Below are positions 7,347 to 14,295 of a stretch of 21,712 nt of DNA, piece after piece. Source of the stretch: a virus; IMG/VR virus record IMGVR_UViG_3300046484_000039, positions 1 through 21,712 of that record; one strand, 5' to 3'. The position numbers and the translations under genes were made by a program. Below the pieces are notes generated by a model. That model had not been told where the DNA came from and ran no database searches. It saw only the letters and a program-made list of their open reading frames with translations. Position 1 is the first letter of the stretch. Each line of letters opens with the position of its first letter.

Positions 7347-8744
7347 TTAAAAATTGTTAGGCCAAAATCCTTGTGTTCTTGTAAACTTAGAATCTCCATC
7401 CATAGACATTAATGCTCCATAATCATTGTAGCGAGGCACCAAGCGTATTCTTCTCCCCATCACTTCTGTCTGTTTAAGTTTCTTAAGTCTAGCATCAAAA
7501 TTCTCATGTGCGTAAGTAGATGCGTCATCTTCAGCACCGCCATTCATCCTAAGCAAAAATTTCCAGATTAGATAGTTTTTAATCAACATTGGGTCTGGAA
7601 CAATTATTGTTTGCGTATCGGTAGTAATTGGAGTCAGTGTTGAATAATAATCAGCATAAAAATTCTCTTTGTCGTTACTGGAATCCACTATCGGCCAGAC
7701 ATAGATATATCCATTATAGGTTGTGTAATAAGAAGGAGTTCCATAGGTTGCTCCCATGAACACATCTGTTCCAGTCGGATAAGTTACGGTGGAATTGGCA
7801 GACAAAGTTAATACTCCAGTATTTTTGTTATTAGCTGAAAAAGTAAGATTATCATCACCAATAGAAATAGTTCCTGATGAATCAAAGTCTTTACTATTAG
7901 TAAGTGTAACAGTAGAATCTCCGACCTGAAGAACTGATGACAGTGTACCATAATTTACCTGAGATGTCAAATTGTTCCATTGTTCCTTATCTGCCCAAAT
8001 CAGGTTACCGGAATTACCCATTTTTAGGTTATATATGGACTTATTGGTGTTTGGGTCATCAATATCAGTTGGCATTGCGTATTTCCAAGTTCCGACAGAA
8101 GTTGTGGCAAATGGAGAGTTAAATTTAGCCATCCAACTCCAACGTTTCAATTCTCTTAAAACCTCTAGTTGACCATTGTTTAACTGTTTAAATCCGTATT
8201 CATCTGAGAAAATTGGAGACGTTGTCTTATTTATTTCCATTAAAGCCGAATCAATCAGATAACGGGCGGAGTTTATTGGATAATCAGTAATCGGAATTGG
8301 GTCTGAATAAGTTGAATAAGTACTGGTAATTGAGTTCTTATAACGGATAAAGTAATAACCTGTCGCAGTTGAATCATCATAAATAGTCTCGTCATCCACA
8401 TCCAGATAAATAGTTGTTATAACTGTTTTTGTTCCAGTAGCTGTAACGGCATAAGAAATTTCTACTTGGTCATAAAGAATGATACTGACGTAATCTGAGT
8501 TAGAATGATTCTGTGTTGTTGCCGAAGCAAGAGTGATAGTTGAACCTGTGGGAGCTGTTGAAGAATGGGTGTGGATAATTTCAGAGCTTTCGTTTCCGAT
8601 GTTGCCAATAAACAGAATCTGATTCACGGCAAAACCATAAATATTCTGTACCGTCAGAGAAGATGAACCGGCAGCAAAGTCATTAGTAAGAAACGTTTGC
8701 TGTGCATCTTTTAATAAATTTATGATTGGTATTCTTAATCTCAT
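7347..8744 (-). CDS. Virion protein, possible head-tail connector with beta modules
   Basis: 465 residues with no enzymatic motif. Two segments look like the same beta-rich module: residues about 19-60 (AAGSSSLTVQNIYGF, then ILFIGNIG and SSEIIHTH) and about 275-330 (VGDSTVTLTNSKDF, TISIGDDNLTF, GVLTLSANSTV). Between them is a helical stretch (INSARYLIDSALMEIN and ELKRWSWMAKF). The end of the protein (NGYIYVWPIVD, ADYYSTLTPITTDTQ, IIVPDPMLIKNYLIWKFLL, then a long helix) resembles adaptor or tail-tube-A-like proteins of short-tailed phages. I rate the connector role as plausible, not proven. The gene ends the structural run before the glycan block and its start overlaps the upstream stop by 4 bp. 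Confidence 0.55.
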   Translation of the reverse strand: MRLRIPIINLLKDAQQTFLTNDFAAGSSSLTVQNIYGFAVNQILFIGNIGNESSEIIHTHSSTAPTGSTITLASATTQNHSNSDYVSIILYDQVEISYAVTATGTKTVITTIYLDVDDETIYDDSTATGYYFIRYKNSITSTYSTYSDPIPITDYPINSARYLIDSALMEINKTTSPIFSDEYGFKQLNNGQLEVLRELKRWSWMAKFNSPFATTSVGTWKYAMPTDIDDPNTNKSIYNLKMGNSGNLIWADKEQWNNLTSQVNYGTLSSVLQVGDSTVTLTNSKDFDSSGTISIGDDNLTFSANNKNTGVLTLSANSTVTYPTGTDVFMGATYGTPSYYTTYNGYIYVWPIVDSSNDKENFYADYYSTLTPITTDTQTIIVPDPMLIKNYLIWKFLLRMNGGAEDDASTYAHENFDARLKKLKQTEVMGRRIRLVPRYNDYGALMSMDGDSKFTRTQGFWPNNF

Positions 8745-9151
8745 TTAATTTTAGTTAATGTGGGACATCCTTTCTTGTGTCTAAATCCCTTAGAACCACA
8801 CAACTCACATTTAATTTTACTTGGTTCACTAACAACCTCCTTGGGTTTAATTTTTTCTAATTCAACTTCCAACTCTTTCTCACTCATATTCATTTGTTTC
8901 AGAGCCTCTTTTTTTCGTCTGTCAATTTCAGTTTGAAACTCTTGTTCCTGTTCTATGGTAGCGATATTAGCTCCCTTAATGTCGTTGTCGAATATTTCAA
9001 CTCTTGGAGGACGCTTATCCTCTGACAATTTAGAATAAATAGCTTCTTGTAACATCTGTTCTTCTTCGGGATAAAGCACCCTTAAAGAACGCAACTCAGG
9101 AAGAGTCATTTTCCGAAGCTTTTCCTGAGTAGGAAATGTCGGGTCAATCAT
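8741..9151 (-). CDS. Small protein with C-terminal zinc knuckle
   Basis: 136 residues, not recognised as a named family. The N-terminal half is helical and charged (PTFPTQEKLRKMTLPELRSL, a possible short protein-interaction motif). The middle is a Glu/Lys-rich coiled-coil-like helix. The C-terminus has C-x2-C-x6-H-x3-C (CELCGSKGFRHKKGC), a likely zinc-binding knuckle. It sits between two virion genes and overlaps the connector-like gene by 4 bp (ATGA), so an assembly or accessory virion role is inferred. The ATG follows an AAAACT leader. Confidence 0.6.
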   Translation of the reverse strand: MIDPTFPTQEKLRKMTLPELRSLRVLYPEEEQMLQEAIYSKLSEDKRPPRVEIFDNDIKGANIATIEQEQEFQTEIDRRKKEALKQMNMSEKELEVELEKIKPKEVVSEPSKIKCELCGSKGFRHKKGCPTLTKIK

Positions 9152-9170
9152 AGTTTTGTTTATTTAAAAA

Positions 9171-9554
9171 TTAACCAGCTGCCTCCATAAAAGCACTATA
9201 TGTTCCGACTCCAGCTACTGCCACGTTGGCACGGATATATCTCCATCCAGGCTGAACGATAACTCCAGTTGATGTTTTTGAAGTTATTGCTTTAGAAACA
9301 ATAGGCGTTGTTGGTGTTACTGATGTAGCGTCAACAAAGGCAATACTATTTATCCAATTAGTTCCATCATTAGATACATCTATGGTAAACATTGCGTCTC
9401 CAGATGTATATGCTGTGCAAACAAACTGAATAGTAATAAGTTGCCTTTTTGAAATATCATAAGCACCACCAACAGTATTGGCAGATACTCCGCTTGTAGC
9501 TGCTGGAGAATAACCAGTCAATAAGTCCACACTGTCTGTGTAAGGTAACGACAT
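9171..9554 (-). CDS. Small beta-rich virion-like protein
   Basis: 127 residues of alternating hydrophobic and Thr/Ser/Gly residues, almost no Lys and no Cys cluster. The segment GDAMFTIDVSNDGTNW is the kind of sequence seen in beta-sandwich phage proteins (F-I-x-V-S-N-D-G-x-x-W), and the end (GWRYIRANVAVAGVGTYSAF) continues the beta pattern. The location inside the structural run and the composition suggest a minor head, decoration or appendage protein. No finer assignment is possible. Confidence 0.6.
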   Translation of the reverse strand: MSLPYTDSVDLLTGYSPAATSGVSANTVGGAYDISKRQLITIQFVCTAYTSGDAMFTIDVSNDGTNWINSIAFVDATSVTPTTPIVSKAITSKTSTGVIVQPGWRYIRANVAVAGVGTYSAFMEAAG

Positions 9555-9573
9555 ATTATTTTAGTTAAGTTAA

Positions 9574-10056
9574 TTAAGTTGTAGTACTAGAACTTGATGA
9601 GCTCGAAGATGAACTTGAAGATGAGCTGCTGCTCGAAGAGCTAGTGCTTTTTGAACTACTGGACGATGAACTGGAAGTGCTAACACTCGAAGAACTTGAT
9701 GATGAAGAAGATGTGGAGATTGAGCTGCTAGAAGAACTAGTACTAACAGAACTGGATGAACTAGAAGTACTAATACTAGAAGATGAACTAGAAGAACTGG
9801 AACTAGAACTCGTAGAAGTTGTTACCTGTGCTATTACAGAAAAAGAACATGAGGTGATAGAACCAGTGTTGGTATAAGTTCTGCCATCTTTATCCATCGT
9901 CTGTAGAATACATCCCACAGCATAGCCCTTAACTCCAGAAGGAATTTTGGCTACCTTGCATTTACACCAAATAGTGTTTCCAACTTCATCCACCAATATA
10001 TCATCAACATCATCAGGCGAGTATCCAACAAAATCTGTTCCTGCTTGATAAACCAT
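9574..10056 (-). CDS. Virion-like protein with an 80-residue serine-rich tail
   Basis: 160 residues. Residues 1-78 are a small folded-looking domain (VGYSPDDVDDILV, WCKCKVAKIPSGVKGYAVG, TYTNTGSITSCSF). Residues 79-160 are almost only Ser with some Thr, arranged as degenerate repeats of about nine residues, (I/V/K)STSSSSSS. The DNA of this tail uses mixed Ser codons (AGC, AGT, TCA, TCT, TCG), so it is kept as a protein feature and is not a simple DNA microsatellite. The N-terminal domain is clearly related to the 74-residue protein encoded just upstream. In a genome with four glycosyltransferases the tail is a candidate O-glycan acceptor, but this is inference. It may equally be a flexible linker. 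Confidence 0.7.
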   Translation of the reverse strand: MVYQAGTDFVGYSPDDVDDILVDEVGNTIWCKCKVAKIPSGVKGYAVGCILQTMDKDGRTYTNTGSITSCSFSVIAQVTTSTSSSSSSSSSSSSISTSSSSSSVSTSSSSSSISTSSSSSSSSSVSTSSSSSSSSKSTSSSSSSSSSSSSSSSSSSSTTT

Positions 10057-10072
10057 AAGATTAGAAATTAAA

Positions 10073-10297
10073 TTAAGTTAATACTACAAAGCTGCAAGAG
10101 CTTGACGTACCTTGATTAGTGTATAAAGCACCCGAATCAGTAGCGATACAAATACAGCCTTTTCCATAGCCCGATGTAGCGGCTGGAATGTTTACCACCG
10201 TACACTTAATAAGCATATAGTAATTGCTTTCATCGGTAAGAGCTACCATCACACTTGTGCCAGGTATAGTAGTAAATATTCCTGTCCCTGTTGCCAT
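10073..10297 (-). CDS. Small virion-like protein, paralog of the next gene's N-terminal domain
   Basis: 74 residues. It aligns over its length with the first 75 residues of the neighbouring serine-rich protein: shared features are FTTIPGT versus FVGYSPD, the IKCTVVNIP versus CKCKVAKIP strand, GYGKGCI versus GYAVGCI, then LYTNQGTSSSCSF versus TYTNTGSITSCSF. The conserved cysteines (strand, GCI and CSF) could form a disulfide or a metal site. It has no serine-rich tail. The pair probably arose by tandem duplication, with one copy gaining or losing the tail. Role in the virion is inferred from position. Confidence 0.65.
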   Translation of the reverse strand: MATGTGIFTTIPGTSVMVALTDESNYYMLIKCTVVNIPAATSGYGKGCICIATDSGALYTNQGTSSSCSFVVLT

Positions 10298-10380
10298 AAG
10301 TTTGAATTAGATTAATTGAATTAACAGGCGGTTTTTAAGAGAAAGGTGCCGCCAAACTTTCACTGGGATGAGTAATAGAG
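10298..10380. other. Non-coding gap between HNH gene and virion genes
   Basis: 83 bp holding a short inverted repeat, GGCGG near 10329 and CCGCC near 10351 (minus strand reading GGCGG, about 17 bases, CCGCC), upstream of the 74-residue gene. No U-tract follows on the minus strand. There is no sign of a group I intron core around the neighbouring HNH gene. It may be a weak mRNA structure. Confidence 0.3.
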
Positions 10381-10959
10381 TTACCCAGCATCTCCTATTA
10401 GGTGGTCGAATTTGCACATAGCTTTGATACCATAGTTATCTGTTTGTCTGTGGCAATCAATACACAATGTTTGTCCATTTGAAATCTCAAATTGTAATTC
10501 TGGGAAATTTTTTCTTTCTTTTATGTGATGAGGATGTAAATATCCACCTCTTTTATGACATTTTTGACAAGTGTAATCATCTCTCTCGAAAATTGTTCGT
10601 CTCCAATTTTTCCATTCAATAGAATTTTTTAATTTGTCATATTCTCTTGATGTTCCACCCTTCCATAAATTGCATTTTTCACCTGTTCTTCCCGTTGGTC
10701 TTCCCAATAAAGATATTCTAATCTTTTCTTTTTGCTCATCACTCATCGCCTTTCCTTTATTGTGAGCAGGTTTTCCTATGTGAGATATACTAAATCGTTT
10801 CTTTAATTTAGTAGACCACCTTTTACCTTTATTCCAAGAAGAACGTCCAGTGTTTATGCATCTTCTAGAACAATATTTACTTTTTTCCCAGTCTTTTAAT
10901 GAACAATTTTTCTTTTTTATGTACTCATTGCCACAAACAATACATTTTTTTGTTAGCAT
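10381..10959 (-). CDS. Free-standing HNH endonuclease with NUMOD3 repeats
   Basis: 192 residues in three parts. The N-terminus is a zinc-finger-like module (CIVCGNEY near 6-13, then YCSRRC at 29-34). The middle holds NUMOD3-type DNA-binding motifs (SWNKGKRWS, ISHIGKPAHNKGKAMSDEQK, LLGRPTGRTGE). The C-terminus is an HNH nuclease: CQKC at 131-134, catalytic LHPHHI (H144-H145), N161 in SNGQTLC, and CIDCH with H170. This is the usual architecture of phage homing-type endonucleases. It lies between intact genes, so it is free-standing and not intron-borne. The neighbouring major capsid gene is intact, typical of an intergenic insertion. A possible own promoter overlaps the end of the capsid gene. 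Confidence 0.88.
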   Translation of the reverse strand: MLTKKCIVCGNEYIKKKNCSLKDWEKSKYCSRRCINTGRSSWNKGKRWSTKLKKRFSISHIGKPAHNKGKAMSDEQKEKIRISLLGRPTGRTGEKCNLWKGGTSREYDKLKNSIEWKNWRRTIFERDDYTCQKCHKRGGYLHPHHIKERKNFPELQFEISNGQTLCIDCHRQTDNYGIKAMCKFDHLIGDAG

Positions 10960-10986
10960 AGTTATTGTTTAAGTAATTATACTAAC

Positions 10987-11015
10987 ATATTATCATATAA
11001 CTAAGTTGGTGTCAA
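10987..11015 (-). promoter_or_regulatory. Possible sigma-70 promoter for the HNH gene
   Basis: On the minus strand TTGACA (11010-11015), a 17-bp spacer and TAATAT (10987-10992) stand just after the capsid gene stop and about 28 bp before the HNH ATG. The -10 is imperfect. The spot is right for separate expression of an inserted endonuclease, but AT-rich DNA gives such matches by chance. Confidence 0.35.
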
Positions 11016-11017
11016 CT

Positions 11018-11944
11018 CTATGTCGTACTATTTGCCCCGACTGCCCATTGAAAACTTGAGAATCCTGGTTGAAACATCGTTGAAGCTGTATAGACTTTCG
11101 TACCGTTATTGACAATCTTGTCGCTGTCAAACTTAGGTCTCCATGCCCATACCATTTTAGCCATTTTGGCTGCTCTATCGAGGTCAATCAAGAACCAATA
11201 TTTACCATAACCAGAAGGAATCCAAGAAGCAACCTTGTAGTCAATTCCGCCCATGCCATTAGCAAAGACGTTATTAACCCTGTTGGCTGAATCTGGGTTT
11301 CCAAAGGAGCGAAGAACTTCTTCAGCTCTCTCTTTGTTTTCCTGAGCCACGATTAACCTTAGGTTTCTGCAAGTCTGTAGTGGAACTCCCTTATCATCGT
11401 ACATGCGGTCAAGAGCCTGTCTGGCTGTTTTGACGTTGTCGTATGAGAGTGGAATTGCTCCCAGAGTATTAGATTGAGTTGAACCATCCTTCATTGTGTG
11501 GGAAGCGGAGAATAAAGCTACCGCATCTCCACCTGTGAAGAAAGTTGTTCCGAAGCCAAGATAAAAAATCTTAGCTGCGTTCTCATTAATTATCTGGTTG
11601 ACAGAGTTTGCTGTCGCAGAGGTTATTTCGTTTATTTCAGGCCACAAATTGAAGAGAAGCATTTCTTCTGTAATCACTGCCGCTTGGGTGTACTTCTGTG
11701 GGGTAATAGTAACGCTATATCCTTGAACCTTATCCTCACGGTTGTAAGGTTCGCCTTCACCTGTCAACTTAGCTCGGCCAAGACCCGAAAAATTTTCGTA
11801 TACTGGAGATTTGATGTCCGCTTCGATGTCCTTGAATCCAAAGTATCCATACTCTAGTGTCTTAGACAACTGGTCGTTCGTTTCATTCCAAATACCACGA
11901 ATTTTTGCTTCTGCTAGGTCAGCTAATTGTTGTAATGATAACAT
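11018..11944 (-). CDS. Major capsid protein (HK97 fold, Mu gpT-like)
   Basis: 308 residues. The middle contains AVALFSASHTMKDG (about 141-155), like the F-S-x-x-H segment I know from Mu gpT-type major head proteins. Around it are the expected elements: an N-terminal helix (LQQLADLAEAKI), an E-loop-like region (LGRAKLTGEGEPY), a spine-helix region (TANSVNQIINENAAKIFYLG), and ETNDQ and EVLRSFGNPDSANRVNNVF in the later half. Position fits: it follows scaffold-like and decoration-like genes. No separate protease gene is seen in the head module. The fold class is well supported; the Mu-type subgroup is by recollection of motif. Confidence 0.82.
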   Translation of the reverse strand: MLSLQQLADLAEAKIRGIWNETNDQLSKTLEYGYFGFKDIEADIKSPVYENFSGLGRAKLTGEGEPYNREDKVQGYSVTITPQKYTQAAVITEEMLLFNLWPEINEITSATANSVNQIINENAAKIFYLGFGTTFFTGGDAVALFSASHTMKDGSTQSNTLGAIPLSYDNVKTARQALDRMYDDKGVPLQTCRNLRLIVAQENKERAEEVLRSFGNPDSANRVNNVFANGMGGIDYKVASWIPSGYGKYWFLIDLDRAAKMAKMVWAWRPKFDSDKIVNNGTKVYTASTMFQPGFSSFQWAVGANSTT

Positions 11945-11947
11945 CTA

Positions 11948-12454
11948 TTAGGTGTTAGATTTAACGTTAAATACCTTCACGAATTTGAAGTTTCCTTGGC
12001 GAAGTCCACTACCTGCTCCTGTACCACCGATGCCACCTGGGTCAACTGCGGTGCACATCACAACCCTGTTGGTTGTGGTTTGTGCTCCTGCATTGGTATC
12101 AACCTGTTGAGCTCCTGTACCTCCAGCAACGAGTTTGTAATAAACTCCTACTGAAGTTAAGGCACTCATATCAGAGTTGGTTCCCATTAAGAATTCGTAA
12201 TCTTGGTCTATCGGAATGTAAGAAGGTTTTACTTTAGCTACCGTTTCATTGGTGGCTGCCATAGTCAACGCTACATTCGATATTCCAATTATTGAATCCG
12301 TGGCTCCAGCAACGTAGATTCCATCAGAACCCGCTGTAAGGATGTCGCCTACTGCGAATACTTCAGAGTTCTTTCCGATGAAATTACTATCGTTGTTGTT
12401 GGTATTTGTTGGAGTATTTATTAGTTGGGCTCCATAAATAGTTTGTGTTGCCAT
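11948..12454 (-). CDS. Capsid decoration or stabilising protein
   Basis: 168 residues, mostly beta-type, Gly/Thr/Ala/Asn-rich, with a GDILTAGSDGIYVAGATDSIIGI segment resembling the small head proteins that lie directly before major capsid genes (DUF2190/lambda gpD-like placement). The KPSYIPIDQDYEFLMG segment continues the beta pattern. It is 3 bp from the major capsid gene, which supports co-expression at high level. The exact family is not certain. Confidence 0.6.
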   Translation of the reverse strand: MATQTIYGAQLINTPTNTNNNDSNFIGKNSEVFAVGDILTAGSDGIYVAGATDSIIGISNVALTMAATNETVAKVKPSYIPIDQDYEFLMGTNSDMSALTSVGVYYKLVAGGTGAQQVDTNAGAQTTTNRVVMCTAVDPGGIGGTGAGSGLRQGNFKFVKVFNVKSNT

Positions 12455-12473
12455 TTCTGTATTTAACTTTTAA

Positions 12474-13196
12474 TTAAGCAAACTTCTTCATCATAGCATT
12501 ATAGGCATCGAGGCTTCCATACATCCGTACGACCGCTTCCCTTTCCTCTTTAGATAGGGAGTCGGAGGGAATATCCTCACTTTCCTCTTGATAAGAAGTT
12601 GCACCACGAGATATCGCCGGTTCAGAAAAAAGCAAATCTTCTTTAACTTTTTCCTTGCGGTTTACTCTCGCTCGATTGATGAGTTCAGTAGAGTACTTGA
12701 CAGCAAAGGCACGGTCTAAATCCGTTTCCACTCCTTCACGAGTAAGTCCTGTTGAAGATTTCACCTTATCATAATCACTTATGAAAGATTTAATTTCTTC
12801 AGGATTATCACGAAGAACTGGTTTGTCTTCCAGCCACTTGGAAAAAGTATAGTTGAAAATTTCACCTTTTACTTTATCCTGTTCTTGCCGAACTGGATTT
12901 AACTCGTCTTTGATGTGTTTGTCCCAAGCTTTACTGGCGGGGTCATTGAAGTCGATACTTGGAACCTCTTCCTCTTCTTGAGGATTAAGTTTCTTTAGTA
13001 TATCCCGCTTACGCTTCAACTCAGCATTAGCTTCAGCAATCGCTTTTTCCAGATTGGATTTCTGCTCTTGCTTTTTACGTAACTCACTATCTTGCTTTTT
13101 TTCTTCTTCGGCTTTCGCCTCTAACGCTTTTTTCTGAGTTTCATCCTCAGCCTTAGCGGTCTCGTCCGGAGACAAGATTTTATCCAATTCATCCAT
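12474..13196 (-). CDS. Capsid scaffolding protein
   Basis: 240 residues, highly charged and mostly helical. Residues about 15-80 form a Lys/Glu/Ala/Gln-rich coiled coil (KALEAKAEEEKK, KQEQKSNLEKAIAEANAELK). An acidic linker follows (EEEEVPSIDF) and then a helical core (NYTFSKWLEDKPVLRDNPEE). The C-terminal SKEEREAVVRMYGSLDAYNA helix is the basic-amphipathic end expected to bind the capsid protein. Size, composition and location two genes before the capsid gene fit a scaffold. No protease motif is seen. The start has no Shine-Dalgarno (leader CGTAAACGTC). Confidence 0.72.
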   Translation of the reverse strand: MDELDKILSPDETAKAEDETQKKALEAKAEEEKKQDSELRKKQEQKSNLEKAIAEANAELKRKRDILKKLNPQEEEEVPSIDFNDPASKAWDKHIKDELNPVRQEQDKVKGEIFNYTFSKWLEDKPVLRDNPEEIKSFISDYDKVKSSTGLTREGVETDLDRAFAVKYSTELINRARVNRKEKVKEDLLFSEPAISRGATSYQEESEDIPSDSLSKEEREAVVRMYGSLDAYNAMMKKFA

Positions 13197-13294
13197 GACG
13201 TTTACGATGTGCTAACCCGACACCGAGGGGTTCTTAGGATTAAATAGACTTAGATGGAGCCCCGAATAATTCAGTGCTCCTAAAAGGCTATTTT
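13197..13294. other. Structured leader before the scaffold gene
   Basis: 98 bp between two minus-strand genes. It contains inverted repeats TTAGGA (13234-13239) with TCCTAA (13278-13283), and GGAGC (13256-13260) with GCTCC (13276-13280), which share bases and so could form competing hairpins. There is no clear promoter and no U-run on the minus strand. It may be an RNA processing or translation-control site ahead of the scaffold, decoration and capsid genes. Confidence 0.35.
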
Positions 13295-13756
13295 TTAACC
13301 TTCTTGACTTTCTTGATAGCCATTTTGGCTATCTTTTTTGTCTTTTTTTTCTTTGCCATTTGGTTTGTTTTCTTTTGGGACACTTATAGTGTCTCCTTTG
13401 GATAAAATTAAATCTTGCATCTGCTCTTGAAAAGAATTCTTGAGTTTTGTTTCAAAATCTTTAGCATCATCCAAATCCATGAGTCTTAGTTCTACAAGTC
13501 CATTTTCCTGATTAGGAAACGCAATGAAAGCAGCGTGATTAATTTCCAGAAGTTTCTCAACCTTCTTATAAAGTTTCTTAATCTTCAGCGTCTTATTTTT
13601 GTTTTCCCTTGAGTCCAAAATGGATTTTTCTGGCTCGATTGAACATGTCGTACTTTTTTCGTTTTTTTGTTCCTGATTTTCTGGCGGTTGAGAGGGCGAC
13701 TGCGATTGCTTGTTTGTTGGCTTTGTCTTTTCCGAACTTTTTTGTAGTTTTTGCAT
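13295..13756 (-). CDS. Hypothetical Lys/Glu/Gln-rich protein (start uncertain)
   Basis: 153 residues from the first ATG at 13756; no family recognised. The first 55 residues are low complexity (Lys, Ser, Gln, Pro, Asn, Glu) and are read from DNA that also codes, in another frame, for the end of the 78-residue protein upstream. The middle (KIKKLYKKVEKLLEINHAAF, then LVELRLMDLDDAKDFETKL) looks like a genuine fold. The end is again Lys/Glu-rich. The real start may lie near 13590, just after the upstream stop, at a non-ATG codon such as CTG or ATT in the KTLKIKK region. Then the protein would be about 95-100 residues. Position suggests a head-assembly accessory protein. Confidence 0.5.
   Translation of the reverse strand: MQKLQKSSEKTKPTNKQSQSPSQPPENQEQKNEKSTTCSIEPEKSILDSRENKNKTLKIKKLYKKVEKLLEINHAAFIAFPNQENGLVELRLMDLDDAKDFETKLKNSFQEQMQDLILSKGDTISVPKENKPNGKEKKDKKDSQNGYQESQEG
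13315..13340 (+). terminator. Plus-strand intrinsic terminator inside a minus-strand gene
   Basis: Perfect 7-bp stem GATAGCC (13315-13321), loop ATTTT, GGCTATC (13327-13333), then TTTTTTG. In shape this is a factor-independent terminator for plus-strand (antisense) transcripts, lying in the C-terminal codons of the Lys-rich gene. On the minus strand no U-tract follows, so sense transcription should pass. It could also be a chance result of AAA/GAT/GGC codon use. Confidence 0.4.
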
Positions 13757-13829
13757 AAGTTTTACCTTTATGAAACTCGCTTATATTTTTAGAAATTGTT
13801 TTTTTACTTTTTCCTTTAGTGAGCGGCAT
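13593..13829 (-). CDS. Small basic protein of a recurrent phage-associated type
   Basis: 78 residues, very Lys-rich. The pattern MPLTKGKSKKTISKNISEFH, then GKTYAKTTKKFGKDKANKQA and IAVALSTARKSG is one I know from many uncultured phage and bacterial small proteins (KGKS-x-x-TIS-N-I, then KQA-IA-ALS-AR), similar in style to DUF6496-type proteins. Function is unknown; nucleic-acid binding inside the head is a guess from charge. Its stop lies 164 bp inside the long version of the following gene, so one of the two starts may be wrong. Confidence 0.65.
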   Translation of the reverse strand: MPLTKGKSKKTISKNISEFHKGKTYAKTTKKFGKDKANKQAIAVALSTARKSGTKKRKKYDMFNRARKIHFGLKGKQK

Positions 13830-13830
13830 A

Positions 13831-14022
13831 TTATTTCATTCCGAAAAACTTTTTACGGGCAGATTCGTATTTAGATGAATTAAACTTTTTACCACCCTTT
13901 TTTCCTTTCGCCTTACTCTTGGTTGGTTTAGCTTTCCGACCTTTCATGAATTGTTTTGCAACATCAGCGGTATTTGATGTAAGCGTTCCGCCAATAGCGT
14001 AACCTCCCGATTTATTTTTCAT
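13831..14022 (-). CDS. Small basic Lys/Gly-rich protein
   Basis: 63 residues with a Gly-rich N-terminus (KNKSGGYAIGGTL) and a strongly basic C-terminus (KGRKAKPTKSKAKGKKGGKK and ARKKFFGMK). The ending resembles that of the next protein (KIHFGLKGK), which hints that the two small basic proteins are related or act together. It lies 1 bp from the 78-residue gene and 2 bp from the 89-residue gene. The ATG follows an ATAACT leader. It could be an internal DNA-binding virion protein; this is inference. Confidence 0.6.
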   Translation of the reverse strand: MKNKSGGYAIGGTLTSNTADVAKQFMKGRKAKPTKSKAKGKKGGKKFNSSKYESARKKFFGMK

Positions 14023-14024
14023 AG

Positions 14025-14294
14025 TTATTTTTTAATTTTATTAATTATTTGAAAATCGTAGTAGCAAGATTTAGATGTTTTTAAAATCTTTTCTACTATT
14101 CCTATTGCTCCTCTGTTCTCTGCTATATCAATCTCTGTTGTTCTTTTAGTTGCCGCCAAAATTATTAGTGCGTTTAACATGTTCTCCAGATATTTCCTGA
14201 AGCCTGGCATATTATAACAATGTGCCAGAGCATCTTTCATCTCTGTTGACATCTGGACTGGTTTTCGGAAAGTTAGTTTTATATCCTCGGTCAT
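14025..14294 (-). CDS. Hypothetical helical protein between portal and scaffold genes
   Basis: 89 residues, not recognised. It is mainly helical: VQMSTEMKDALAHCYNMPGF, then YLENMLNALIILAATKRTTE, and a C-terminal basic end. The hydrophobic stretch NALIILAA is short for a membrane span. Its stop lies 2 bp before the next ATG and its own start is 1 bp after the portal stop, so it belongs to the same transcription unit. A head-assembly accessory role is inferred only from position. Confidence 0.5.
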   Translation of the reverse strand: MTEDIKLTFRKPVQMSTEMKDALAHCYNMPGFRKYLENMLNALIILAATKRTTEIDIAENRGAIGIVEKILKTSKSCYYDFQIINKIKK

Positions 14295-14295
14295 A

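Noticed and set aside
9644-9877. Plus-strand frame coding a Leu/Glu/Asp-rich protein
   Set aside because: It is the exact complement of the serine-rich tail; Ser codons read backwards give Glu, Asp and Leu codons. No leader or neighbour supports it.
10381-10959. Group I intron around the HNH gene
   Set aside because: No intron core motifs are visible on either side, and both neighbouring genes are complete, so nothing is interrupted.
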